From a virus: DNA of 35,831 nt. Made by a program: the position numbers and the translations under genes. The notes beneath the pieces are model-generated. The model was not told the DNA's origin. It made no database searches and saw nothing but the letters and a program-made list of their open reading frames with translations. This document shows positions 1 to 9,714 of this stretch, in pieces. Within the stretch, counting starts at the first letter, position 1; every line of letters starts with the position of its first letter. The stretch lies in the IMG/VR virus record IMGVR_UViG_3300025133_009838, positions 1 through 35,831 of that record; one strand, written 5' to 3'.

Positions 1-1407
1 AGAACCTGCTGCTCGAAGGACCGCTTGGGAATGTGCGTCTTCCCTTGGATCCAGTGGCCACATGCTGGCCAAAGATATGTTGTATGGTTGATATGATTCT
101 AGTTGTACGAAACCGCCATATGGCTGCGAGGAAGCGTTTCCGTATGCATCGACTCCGCCAGTCAAAGTGTTGACTGCATTCGCTACAATACCATTTGTGA
201 TGAAATCAATATTTCTGTGCCAATGTCCGGTACCCGGAAGGTCTGAATCTAGATTTGGGTTTGGGTCGTCGGCATCTGGGTACTGGTTTCCTCCAAAAAC
301 TTTTCTTGAAGCCGGCGTTGATATTGCTAAGTTCGGCATGCCGTGTTTTTGTGTATATTCTTGTGAATTCAGCGCCGTTGGTTCTCTTCCTTCCCCGCCC
401 AGGGCCAAAGAGCACCCCCCTCTTAATCTAGAATGAGCCGAAGAGGTAGCCTCGCTGGCGAATCCACCCTGGGATGATCTCCAAAAACTTCTATTAATCG
501 CTCTATCGTATCCGTTACTTCCTACTCCCGAAACTTCTTCATAATTTGGCTTTACTAGTTTGAATGGCCTGTATGTACTAGCAACGCGAGGAAAAATAGT
601 CTCAGTATACCTATATCTACTTGCGCCTAGCATTCCAGCAGTCCACACGGCGCTATATAATCCCTGCTTCGGATACGAGTTGGCGCTAGCAGTACTTGGG
701 TTGATCGAACCTATTTTCAGATATTCATTGAGTTTTTTTTCAGTAAAAAACATCATCTGGTTCGTTAAGGTTTGGCGCGCCGTTGCTATCTCTGCGGTGT
801 TGACGTCAGTATTATACATTATTTCGTATATATAAGGGTGATGTTTGGATATTACAGATGGTTCATAATAATGTCTTAATTTGGGTCCACGTGGAAAGCG
901 GAGATTATGGTAATAGCCATGGCCATATTTTGTTTTTTCTAAACGCTGCGATTTCTGTAGCCAATTTTTGTCAGTCAGACTTAAATCTTTTCTAGGCTGT
1001 CTTATATCAATCGACATTGTATTATTTAGCCGCATAGATCTTGCAACAGGATGCTGCCAACCGCGATATTGTTTCCACGAGGGATGTTGGTATGGGCCAT
1101 TGCGATTAGTCAATATGCCATTTAAAATTTTAGGGATCCCAACATATGTTGTAGATAATTTGTCGACTAGCCCACCTCGAAAATTAAAATCTGTAGTCGA
1201 TTCAGCTGTTAAATTCGGGTATCCTAAAGTATTAGTGCTGGCTGTTATTGGTTCGTAAATATTCATATTTAAACCAACAAAGTCATTAGGTATAAATTCA
1301 GCGCTTGCCGCGGCCAAAGTATCACGACCATAGTATCGATCGCCAGAGATTATATAGCTGCCTACGATACTAGCGCTCAAAAAATTTAATGATCCACTTA
1401 TTGCCAT
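1..1407 (-). CDS. Large tail structural protein, 3' end outside window
   Basis: The frame is open for all 469 codons from the ATG at 1407 to the window edge, so the C-terminus is missing. I checked it codon by codon and found no stop. The start is well supported: GAGGT lies 5 nt upstream and the previous gene ends 37 nt away. The product is rich in Tyr, Asn, Ser, Gly and Pro, has no signal peptide or membrane segment, and includes the patch GPYQHPSWKQ (about residues 105-114) followed by HPVAR. From memory, such patches recur in large structural proteins of uncultured marine phages; I could not check this. It follows the 2119-residue protein, so a role in a tail fibre or baseplate periphery is inferred. 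No catalytic motif was seen. Confidence 0.8.
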   Translation of the reverse strand, partial: MAISGSLNFLSASIVGSYIISGDRYYGRDTLAAASAEFIPNDFVGLNMNIYEPITASTNTLGYPNLTAESTTDFNFRGGLVDKLSTTYVGIPKILNGILTNRNGPYQHPSWKQYRGWQHPVARSMRLNNTMSIDIRQPRKDLSLTDKNWLQKSQRLEKTKYGHGYYHNLRFPRGPKLRHYYEPSVISKHHPYIYEIMYNTDVNTAEIATARQTLTNQMMFFTEKKLNEYLKIGSINPSTASANSYPKQGLYSAVWTAGMLGASRYRYTETIFPRVASTYRPFKLVKPNYEEVSGVGSNGYDRAINRSFWRSSQGGFASEATSSAHSRLRGGCSLALGGEGREPTALNSQEYTQKHGMPNLAISTPASRKVFGGNQYPDADDPNPNLDSDLPGTGHWHRNIDFITNGIVANAVNTLTGGVDAYGNASSQPYGGFVQLESYQPYNISLASMWPLDPREDAHSQAVLRAAGS

Positions 1408-1412
1408 TTTTT

Positions 1413-1417
1413 ACCTC
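1413..1417 (-). promoter_or_regulatory. Shine-Dalgarno site fixing the start at 1407
   Basis: The minus strand reads GAGGT, 5 nt before the ATG at 1407. It supports this ORF as a separate gene rather than an unreported extension of the 2119-residue ORF, whose stop codon lies at 1445-1447. Confidence 0.7.
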
Positions 1418-1426
1418 ATTCCTGTA

Positions 1427-1443
1427 ATATAATTAGATTATAT
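1427..1443 (-). repeat. AT-only inverted repeat between two structural genes
   Basis: Two 7-bp arms, ATATAAT and ATTATAT, flank a 3-bp spacer in the 37-nt gap between the 2119-residue gene and the partial gene downstream. An A/T-only stem with no U-tract is too weak to call a terminator. It could be a promoter-like element or simply AT-rich sequence. Confidence 0.35.
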
Positions 1444-1444
1444 C

Positions 1445-4400
1445 TTAAATTAACGATGCTGTTATCCATCTTGTTTGATTATCTGTTCTTGGTATCATAT
1501 GCGAAACATATGCGTTGTCAAATAACGACGCTGTGAGGAAAGTTGCATTTGGAGAAGTGGCGTAATCCCCATGATACTCTATCCTTTCAGTGTTGTTTCT
1601 ATGAAATTTCTGCGCAGAAGCATCACCGGTAACTGTATAATCACCAGTATTGATCAACGCAGCTGATTCTGAGCCATATACTCTTGCGGTAGAATCGTGT
1701 CCGCCTGTCAATTCGCCGCTTGATATATCTCCCGCAACATTTGTAACAATAATACTATTTCCCGCAGATCCAGGATTATTAGCAGCTAAAGTAATACCTG
1801 TAGTTCCCTGTAAGGTCGCAGTAACACCAGGGATTCCAACTCCGGCGACGTCGCCTGACGCAGCAAAATCATGACCGTATGTGCCGTTACCAGTGCCAGT
1901 ATATCCGTTAATCATATCAACTAATGTTTCCGCTACGGTTCCATCACTCGGACCAGTGCTCTCACCAACGACTAGTCGATAGGCGCTTGCCGACCAGTCG
2001 CCGGTTGCGTCAACAGCTTCAAACATGATTGTATAAGTTTGGCCATTTCCTCCGGTATGCAAAGGAACAGTTATATTAACTTGATCGCTAATAGCATGAC
2101 TGGCAAGATTAAGTATACTAACAGCAGACGCCGTAGCAGCTGCGCGGTGGGTACTGACCCCATACTGCCCCTGATGTGGAGTCAGCTGTGAATTATGCAC
2201 TTTTCTGACCCAACTATTTCGCCATGGCATCGCGTTGTATACAGAATAAGTCTCATGAGCTGGGTCTAGATAGCCGCGAGACAAAACGTCATGACTTCCA
2301 GGAGAGCTGAATCTATATTTAAATCTAGTTCTATTTTTAACAGCATACTTATTTTCCTCTATAGTACCAGAGATAAAAGATCTGTTGGGCAATGTAAAAT
2401 CCAAAGCGTTGTCTGTTCTAGGCCCGAGACCATCGCCGGCGCCAAACTCAATAGACGCTGCAGAAGATGTTAGTATTTGAGCTATGCTGGAAATAAAATT
2501 ATTTTCAGCAACCGAACTAACTACTTGATCAGAAAATTTAGTAAGCCAAGGATCATTTGATTCAGGACTCATAGTGCTAACATACTCATATCTTTCTAAG
2601 AAATTTCCAGCTCTTGTTGGCGAAGATCCTGTTGTTTGAATATTTCTAATATTAACTGGACGTTTTGCAAACTCCTCGCGGCTAAGTGTCGCAAATGGAC
2701 GATGATGGTTGTCATAAGTTGGGTGGAGAAGTTTAAATGAGTTCTGGTTATAGCCGGGCGTAAAAGCGGCATCGCTTTTGTAAATTTGTACTGTATCAAT
2801 CGCACAATCACCTAAATGAGTAATACCGGCAGTATATAAAAACCTAACATAAAATCTTTTATTTTTAAAATTCGCCAAGGTACCTGTGCCAGAGATGCCG
2901 AAACCAGAAGGTGAAGACGTGCCGGCGCTATCAATAAGGGCCGTGGAGCCCTCCAAGGAAGATCCAGCAGAAATATGCTGCTGGCCTGAAATTATTAATA
3001 CGTCTTCTATTCCAGAAGCAAAATCTCTATCTGTGCAGAGCTGTACTTTTAAATTACCCATATGTAAACCAAACATATGATATCTAAAATTTAATCTAAT
3101 TTCGCTATCATTATCAAGCATGTCTATGAGTGGAGTTACTAAGCCAAATGTCTGACCAACTTTAGATGGTAAGACTTCACAATATGCATAATTACCAGAG
3201 CTTGGGCCGGTGCCGGCTGTTGGTGTTGAACCTTCCAAGAATGTCCACTCATTATCTGCGGCGACACCATTTCTCCAGTATTCTTCTTCTCCGGGGTCGT
3301 CAGTTGTAGAACCAAGGGGTAAATTTAAAATTGTTGTTGAGGTTGTCGCTGTCGAGGTTGCGTTAGTAAAGTACTCGTTAATTATACGCCCGTAACCAGT
3401 TTCTTTATTTAAAAATTCTTGTAAATGCCAACCTTCTGGCCTTGTTAACGGAGCATCAAGATTGTTAATATTATTCTTGTTTGTAATAGAATCGTGTCGG
3501 TTTAAATCTGTATGTCGAAATTGCATCCCTCCAACATTTTTTTCAGTAAACGGACTTTGCATCGGCACTTCGTATGAAGATCCGTATTTATCATCGTGCA
3601 AGTTCGCAAAATTAATTTTAAACTGATCCGCATATAAGGACTGATATCCGGTATCAATAGACGAAGTATAAATACTAAATGGCAAAAGTAATCTGGCCTT
3701 GGTTTTACCGGTAAAATCAGCCAAAGTGTCGACTTGCTCAGCACCAGTGCCAAATGCATTCGATCCAGTTGTCTCTCCGGCGCGCATGGTAAGCGCATTA
3801 ATATTAAATATTTTCTTGTTTAATTCCGGTGGTGTGTATGCGTCGTTACAAACAACTTCGTTTATTTCGTTGTCAAGATCAATGTAGATAAAATCGTCAT
3901 CACTGCCCCATTTTATGACACCTCTGTAAAAATCATTTATATTGTTATATTCAGGATTTGACCCACCCAAAAATTTAAGTGATCTATTCGCTTCCAGAAC
4001 TGTTGGCTTCCCAAATTTTCTATATCGGTAATAACTATCTTTATATTTTACGCCGCCAAATGTTTGAAGGGTTGGCTTGGTGCCGGATACTTCTGTAATG
4101 GCAATTTTTAATAATTCTTCTCTTTCGTTATCGACACTAGCCACGCCAGAAGCTAAATGGCCACCTCTTTCAGCCCTCTCTTTCCACCAAAAACATTTTT
4201 CGTCTTGAGGCAGAGGAGAAGATGGAAGTGGGGCATGCCCAAATTTCCAATTATATTTAAGTTCATTAACACCTACAAAATTGCCTATAAGATCAGGTTG
4301 TTTAACCTCTAGTGTAGGAAACTTCATGCAGTACTTATTGCGCTCTAGAATATGACTTTCGACCATATTTCTTAACAATTTACTGGTATTAGCAGACGCT

Positions 4401-7400
4401 GGTACTAACTGGTAAATCATCATTGTTACGGCGTCGTCAATCCACCTATAATAATCGAGAAATTTGTCTAAATCAGGTTCATTTTCGACTTTATCGAAAA
4501 ACAAATCTCTAAGTTTTTCCATGTCCTTGTAATCCGGCCTATATCGATTAACAGGATCTCCGATTAAGTTGTTGAACCCGATAATTGTAGCAAAAAGCCT
4601 CAACATCTCTTCCGATATTGTTTGGTACATACTTTTTTCTACTGATAGAAAATGCTGTATATATGTGGTATCCCTCGTAAAGACAATATCGTCTTGCTTA
4701 TTCAAGATTTTTACCATGTCATCGCTGTTAACAACTTCTGGTAATTTTTGTTTTGCAGTCTGTACAAACTCGATATCGACAGCTTGATCGCGATAGGTTG
4801 AACCGGATATGAAGTAGTCGCCGCGGCCCGTATAGTTATATTTTAAAACATCAGTTGGCCACTTGTATCTTTTTATGTTTCTATCCGAAACAGATCCGGA
4901 AGTATAATCTTCGATCAAGAAGCGGCCTGAAGCATCGGATCCAGTAACGTTGTCCATTGTCCAATTTAGCATTAAAGTCTCTATTTCCGGTATGCGAACA
5001 TCGAATAGATTTTCATAATTTAACGCAAAATTGCTATTTTTATAAGGGTTTAAGGTACCATATGTATTGGCATTTTTTGCATGCGCGCGGATGACCTCAT
5101 TTGGTAGGTAATCTAGCCAGCATCTTACTGATGAGATCTTTACATCAGAATGTCTTATAACGTCGCCAGTAAAATTAGTTCTATTGGCGCCAGCAAAAAT
5201 TCTCTTTGGCTGTGTGAAGAATTTTTCTGCATTCGCGTAACTAATAGTGCCACTTACATAAAATTCATCCTGCAATATATTAGAAGCATAGCTAGCGCCA
5301 CATAATTCGTAGATATATTCAGCACCTAGCTCGGGGGCGCCTGAAGCCATCTTTAGACTACCAGAAGCAAAATTAGCCAGCGGATATTTATGTGGTTTAA
5401 GCCTAAACGCTAAAGTCCATTTTTCATTATCATATGTGCCCGATATGGCGTTTGGGCTTTTAATGGTGCTGAAGATATCTGATGCAGAATTATTAGTCGA
5501 TTCAAGTATAAATCTTGCGTCTCTAACATCTCCAGTGTTAGTTTTGTCTGCGGCTATGTTGAAATTAATAGTATCGTCGCTAGCGAAAGAAAGGTCTTCA
5601 TTATCAGCCAAACATGCATGAATTCCAAAGAGAGAAGCTTTGGAACCCGGAAAATGTGTATTATTAATGTCATCATTCAAAAATCTTTTTGGGAAAAATA
5701 TCTCTGCCTCCAACGTCATTGCGGCGCCGGAGAGCATGCTTCCCGTTAATCCAGGTATATACGAAATTGAATTAGAATCACTGGGATCATAATACTGGTA
5801 TGCTGTTGCAGTATAAGAATTTGTGTAATATCCTGTATCTGCCCTTCTTGTTTCTGGGTCATCAAAATCTAAATATTTTTTTCTAAGAGCAGTATTAGTA
5901 AAATTATCTTTTAACTCGTAAGTCTCGCCACTGGCGTATATATTGAGTTTTATTAATTCTTCCCCAACGCCGAAACATCTTAAAAAGTTGCGTAAAGACT
6001 TAAGAGTACCTTTTGATTTCTGTATATAGCTTAAATTATTATAGATATTTTGATAAATTGTATTTTTTATATCATATAATTTCTTTTCAAAAAGTTTCTT
6101 TTCATCACGCTGTAAAAATTGAGCTAAAGCCGATGCATCAGCAAATATCTCTGGGGCGTTGTAGCCATGGCTAGATAAAAGTCTATCTGCGAACGGTAAC
6201 GCTTTTTCGTAATTTTTGTCAAATGGAAAATTTATATTTTTTAGTTTAGGTAAATTTTGTATCTGTATGTATAAATCATCAAAAAAACTGGCCATTATTT
6301 GAGTCAAGTATTTTAAATGATTAGATTTCTCTTCATCTTCCTCTAAAATCCAGCCCGGAAGAGAGCGATAAAGTGAAGAAGGATTGTTGAAATCATGCAT
6401 TGACCCGCTTAGTTTTTTTGCAGTTAAGAAGGCTGACACGCTTGGGTGATCAGAATAAATAATCGGATCTTTAAATTCTTTACTTGCCGCGGAAGCTAAA
6501 ACAATAGCTGATCCTGTATTCCTAGAAGTAGCAGAATCATAATTTATAAATGTGCCGTTGGAAATGCGCCCTGAATAATCTAATATTGTGGCGTCGGTCG
6601 TAGAATTTCCTGTGATTCCTTCGTTAAACTTATAATATACACCCAAATCAACGAAATTAGAGACATCGTCGTATTTTATGTCATCAGTATTAGTCCCACC
6701 GCCAACTTGATCTCTAAAATGTCGACCAATTTGCTGCGCAGTTCTTTCTGCTTTCCAATATCTAAATTCGTCAAAAGAGGTAGAGGTGATGTTTCCCCAG
6801 CCGCGGCCTTGTGCTGGAGTATCTTTTCCGCGGGGGCCAGCTAGGGCCCCTATACTAGCTATAAGAGTTCCGTCAATAGCATTGGCTGGCGATGTATCAA
6901 CATGCTGTGATTTGTGTGCTCCGTCAACATAAAAATTTGTCACGTTGTTGGCATTATGTCTTTTTAGCGCAAACGCATAATGATGCCATTTTGAATCTGC
7001 TAATCCGCCTTCTGGACCCTCAGTAATTCCAGTTTCCGCGGTGACAGAGGTGAGTACAGATCCTGATACGACTACAAAAATTAATTCTGTTGGAAAAGTC
7101 TTTCGAGTGTATATAGCTAAATTTCCATAAGTGTCACCAGAAGATCCGGTAGAAGAAATATTAAATATGTACTCAGCGGCGGGATCGCCGTCGGGTGGAG
7201 TCGCCCAGCCATCTTTCTTCATCCAAAATTCAATTGTTAAACCTTTAACTGGATCTATTTCAAGATTGTTTGTTCTTTGGCTTCCTGCATGATATATATT
7301 TGCTTTAGAAATGCCCTTTTTTGATGGGCCAGCAGAAAAATCACTAGTATAATCACCGCCAGGATCAGCATGTGGCCCACCAGTAAAATAAATATATTGT

Positions 7401-7804
7401 GGCGCACTACTGCTATATATACCGGCATGGCTTGTAGAAGTATAAGTATGAGAACTACTATTAAAAGTTACAAAACCATTCGTTCGCGGATATTCATTCT
7501 CAAATATAAAAAGATCTACGTACGTACTATTATTATGCCACTCTAATTTCTCAGCCAAAGAGCCATCATACGGATAAGTTTGGTAGATTCTTTGAATTGC
7601 AGATTCATAATAAAGTTCTGCTAGGCCGAAGTGTGCAAAACTCGAAGCAGTTGTAAAATCAGTATCTGGTATATAACGCTGCTTATATTTTGTATATGCT
7701 TCAACATATCTCGCAGACTCTAGATCTTCTCTAAAACTATCTCTGGTTTTATTTTTAAGAGATTTTAAAGAAAGTCCTTTATCAAATAGATCTTTAACGC
7801 CCAT
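1445..7804 (-). CDS. Giant tail protein with two LamG-like domains (2119 aa)
   Basis: This is a virion protein of unknown exact role, probably in a tail fibre or baseplate periphery that contacts host glycans. Residues about 185-365 look like a LamG/concanavalin-type lectin domain: GLTIEFWMK, then WHHYAFALKR, then FYVDG, ending with FDEFRYWKAERTAQQI. A second, more diverged copy spans about 690-915 (AMTLEAEIFF to ISSVRCWLDY). A charged helical segment lies between them (about 560-620). Residues about 1905-2035 form a Thr/Gly-rich module resembling one in the 629-residue protein. The C-terminus ends HMIPRTDNQTRWITASLI. The gene follows the 629-residue gene after 20 nt, and no clear Shine-Dalgarno precedes its ATG. 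LamG assignment rests on motifs only. Confidence 0.85.
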   Translation of the reverse strand: MGVKDLFDKGLSLKSLKNKTRDSFREDLESARYVEAYTKYKQRYIPDTDFTTASSFAHFGLAELYYESAIQRIYQTYPYDGSLAEKLEWHNNSTYVDLFIFENEYPRTNGFVTFNSSSHTYTSTSHAGIYSSSAPQYIYFTGGPHADPGGDYTSDFSAGPSKKGISKANIYHAGSQRTNNLEIDPVKGLTIEFWMKKDGWATPPDGDPAAEYIFNISSTGSSGDTYGNLAIYTRKTFPTELIFVVVSGSVLTSVTAETGITEGPEGGLADSKWHHYAFALKRHNANNVTNFYVDGAHKSQHVDTSPANAIDGTLIASIGALAGPRGKDTPAQGRGWGNITSTSFDEFRYWKAERTAQQIGRHFRDQVGGGTNTDDIKYDDVSNFVDLGVYYKFNEGITGNSTTDATILDYSGRISNGTFINYDSATSRNTGSAIVLASAASKEFKDPIIYSDHPSVSAFLTAKKLSGSMHDFNNPSSLYRSLPGWILEEDEEKSNHLKYLTQIMASFFDDLYIQIQNLPKLKNINFPFDKNYEKALPFADRLLSSHGYNAPEIFADASALAQFLQRDEKKLFEKKLYDIKNTIYQNIYNNLSYIQKSKGTLKSLRNFLRCFGVGEELIKLNIYASGETYELKDNFTNTALRKKYLDFDDPETRRADTGYYTNSYTATAYQYYDPSDSNSISYIPGLTGSMLSGAAMTLEAEIFFPKRFLNDDINNTHFPGSKASLFGIHACLADNEDLSFASDDTINFNIAADKTNTGDVRDARFILESTNNSASDIFSTIKSPNAISGTYDNEKWTLAFRLKPHKYPLANFASGSLKMASGAPELGAEYIYELCGASYASNILQDEFYVSGTISYANAEKFFTQPKRIFAGANRTNFTGDVIRHSDVKISSVRCWLDYLPNEVIRAHAKNANTYGTLNPYKNSNFALNYENLFDVRIPEIETLMLNWTMDNVTGSDASGRFLIEDYTSGSVSDRNIKRYKWPTDVLKYNYTGRGDYFISGSTYRDQAVDIEFVQTAKQKLPEVVNSDDMVKILNKQDDIVFTRDTTYIQHFLSVEKSMYQTISEEMLRLFATIIGFNNLIGDPVNRYRPDYKDMEKLRDLFFDKVENEPDLDKFLDYYRWIDDAVTMMIYQLVPASANTSKLLRNMVESHILERNKYCMKFPTLEVKQPDLIGNFVGVNELKYNWKFGHAPLPSSPLPQDEKCFWWKERAERGGHLASGVASVDNEREELLKIAITEVSGTKPTLQTFGGVKYKDSYYRYRKFGKPTVLEANRSLKFLGGSNPEYNNINDFYRGVIKWGSDDDFIYIDLDNEINEVVCNDAYTPPELNKKIFNINALTMRAGETTGSNAFGTGAEQVDTLADFTGKTKARLLLPFSIYTSSIDTGYQSLYADQFKINFANLHDDKYGSSYEVPMQSPFTEKNVGGMQFRHTDLNRHDSITNKNNINNLDAPLTRPEGWHLQEFLNKETGYGRIINEYFTNATSTATTSTTILNLPLGSTTDDPGEEEYWRNGVAADNEWTFLEGSTPTAGTGPSSGNYAYCEVLPSKVGQTFGLVTPLIDMLDNDSEIRLNFRYHMFGLHMGNLKVQLCTDRDFASGIEDVLIISGQQHISAGSSLEGSTALIDSAGTSSPSGFGISGTGTLANFKNKRFYVRFLYTAGITHLGDCAIDTVQIYKSDAAFTPGYNQNSFKLLHPTYDNHHRPFATLSREEFAKRPVNIRNIQTTGSSPTRAGNFLERYEYVSTMSPESNDPWLTKFSDQVVSSVAENNFISSIAQILTSSAASIEFGAGDGLGPRTDNALDFTLPNRSFISGTIEENKYAVKNRTRFKYRFSSPGSHDVLSRGYLDPAHETYSVYNAMPWRNSWVRKVHNSQLTPHQGQYGVSTHRAAATASAVSILNLASHAISDQVNITVPLHTGGNGQTYTIMFEAVDATGDWSASAYRLVVGESTGPSDGTVAETLVDMINGYTGTGNGTYGHDFAASGDVAGVGIPGVTATLQGTTGITLAANNPGSAGNSIIVTNVAGDISSGELTGGHDSTARVYGSESAALINTGDYTVTGDASAQKFHRNNTERIEYHGDYATSPNATFLTASLFDNAYVSHMIPRTDNQTRWITASLI

Positions 7805-7824
7805 AAATTAGCCCAACTATATAA

Positions 7825-9714
7825 TTAATTATCTTCAACTCTAAATTTAAATGTATCTTCCTGTTCTCTCCAGTCTCCAGATATATGATAAAAAAGCTTA
7901 ATCGTATACATATAATCAGACTGCAGCATGGACAAATCTAAATCAAAATAACTACCAGAATTATCATATGACAAATAAGTCTCATAATCGTTACTGCCAG
8001 TAGAATTGTTAATTACCACTTTTTGGTCAATAGTTCTAAGAATTTCGTATGAAGCACTTGGTATTATCGTCTTTTCAATATCAGTCGAAGCAACTGTGTA
8101 TATTGTTGGACTGAAATTTCTAGGACGAGCGAAAACTCTAAATTTGGCTTTTTCATTTTTCCTATAAGCAGATTTTAGATTAGTAATTTTTGTTGTATAC
8201 TGGAAATAATCATTTGCGGTGCGCACGCACGTATCATTAAAATCTTTAACTGTGACAGACCCGGTTTTGTATTCCCCGCCAATACTACCAACCCAAACAT
8301 CATTTAAAGTTGTTAAAGCAGTATCAATAACGCCGGAAGCTTTATATACTCCGGTACTAACCTTCGATGCAGTCCAAGTTGCTAAGACCGAACCATCTGG
8401 GGCGCCGTCGCTAGACTCATATAATTTTACTGATATAGTCTCAGTACCAGTTTTAGGAATATCTTTTAATGTACCGCGTATATAATTGTATAAATATAAA
8501 TTATTTATGTTATCCTGGGCTGAGGCTACAGAAGAACTAGCATAGAAATTACCTCTGTCGTCAGTCACGCGAGAATCCCAGCGCGCTTCGATAACTGGCC
8601 TTAGGAAGAAATTCTCGCTTGTTCTAGAAAAGAATCTCTTTGTATAAAAGCTTTTTCTTGCGCCGACAGTATTATGTATTAAAGCGCCGTCATCTTTGCC
8701 AGTCGATGAAGAATGATAGCCTTCTTGACTAGAAGTTATAAAAATACCAAAACCGTAATTTGGTGAATTTCCAGCTATCCACTCTTCTACTGCGTTAGTA
8801 ACGTCTAATAGCAAGTCTTCATGACCGTTTTCAAAAGTATAAGTGTACGTAGGCATTGTAGAGCCTGAAGTATACGAGGATGAATAAAAATCACCTCCAA
8901 TATTTGCCCACTGGCCTGTTCCGCCACTAAAATTAGTAGCTGTTATATGGTCGTTAGTGTCAACATTGATTTCTGAATTTCCGCGATATCCCGTTGTATC
9001 TTGTGTGAGGGGCAGTGTCATTTGTGAATCAGCATCGCCGGCCGCTGCAGCTGTGCCGGCAGTTATTTTTAGCGAAGTTACGTTATTAATAGCAGTTTTT
9101 ATAGAGTCTATCGCATGCGTTGTATTACTATCTCCGTCAAATCCAATCGCGCCGTCGGCGAGGCTGGTACCATCATAATCTATAGTAAACGTTTGTACGT
9201 TACCCTCTGCATCTGTGAGAGTAAAAGTTTTTGCGTCCAAAGCAGCTAAATTGGCTCCACCTTGTAAGACTAATGTTGCGGTCGCGGCAGTAAAATTACT
9301 ATTAGCGTTGATCCAGTTTGATCCATCTATTGTATCTTTAGTTAAATCATCATAGTCGATCATGTCCAAGCCGGTACCTTCCTGCCAAGATCTTGATACA
9401 GCCATGACGTTGGCTACTAGATTTTTTGGCAATTGTTCTGCATGCCTGGCATTATACAGCCTCAAATAAAACTTAACATTGTTTAAGCCGCCGACGACCT
9501 CGTTATCTCTATCCGATATCATCGTATCGACCGGGAACTGGACTAGGGCCCTTGATAATTCAACCGAAGAGGTTGTTTTTTGCCCATATAACGAGAAAAT
9601 CTCAACCACATCAGCGTTGCCCATATTTGACCCCGTGCCACGGGTCGTCATGCCAAATTTAAAAGCATTGGTAATTGTACTATCTTGACCTGCTTTATAT
9701 CTTTTTATGCCCAT
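7825..9714 (-). CDS. Tail appendage/structural protein (629 aa)
   Basis: This is a predicted beta-rich virion protein. It starts within a TAATG overlap with the end of the gp6-like gene, so its translation is probably coupled to a baseplate component. The N-terminal part (residues 1-120) and the segment from about 265 on (QWANIGGDFYSS, then EDLLLDVTNAVEEWI) look like two parts of one fold. Residues about 140-262 form a separate low-complexity Thr/Ala/Asp module (TFTLTDAEGNVQTFTIDYDG to HITATNFSGG) that appears inserted between them. A similar module lies near the C-terminus of the next gene. KRFFSRTSENFFLRPVIEAR follows around residue 355, then a DDRGNFYASS stretch. No enzyme motif was seen. 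Its placement in the tail is inferred from gene order. Confidence 0.85.
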   Translation of the reverse strand: MGIKRYKAGQDSTITNAFKFGMTTRGTGSNMGNADVVEIFSLYGQKTTSSVELSRALVQFPVDTMISDRDNEVVGGLNNVKFYLRLYNARHAEQLPKNLVANVMAVSRSWQEGTGLDMIDYDDLTKDTIDGSNWINANSNFTAATATLVLQGGANLAALDAKTFTLTDAEGNVQTFTIDYDGTSLADGAIGFDGDSNTTHAIDSIKTAINNVTSLKITAGTAAAAGDADSQMTLPLTQDTTGYRGNSEINVDTNDHITATNFSGGTGQWANIGGDFYSSSYTSGSTMPTYTYTFENGHEDLLLDVTNAVEEWIAGNSPNYGFGIFITSSQEGYHSSSTGKDDGALIHNTVGARKSFYTKRFFSRTSENFFLRPVIEARWDSRVTDDRGNFYASSSVASAQDNINNLYLYNYIRGTLKDIPKTGTETISVKLYESSDGAPDGSVLATWTASKVSTGVYKASGVIDTALTTLNDVWVGSIGGEYKTGSVTVKDFNDTCVRTANDYFQYTTKITNLKSAYRKNEKAKFRVFARPRNFSPTIYTVASTDIEKTIIPSASYEILRTIDQKVVINNSTGSNDYETYLSYDNSGSYFDLDLSMLQSDYMYTIKLFYHISGDWREQEDTFKFRVEDN

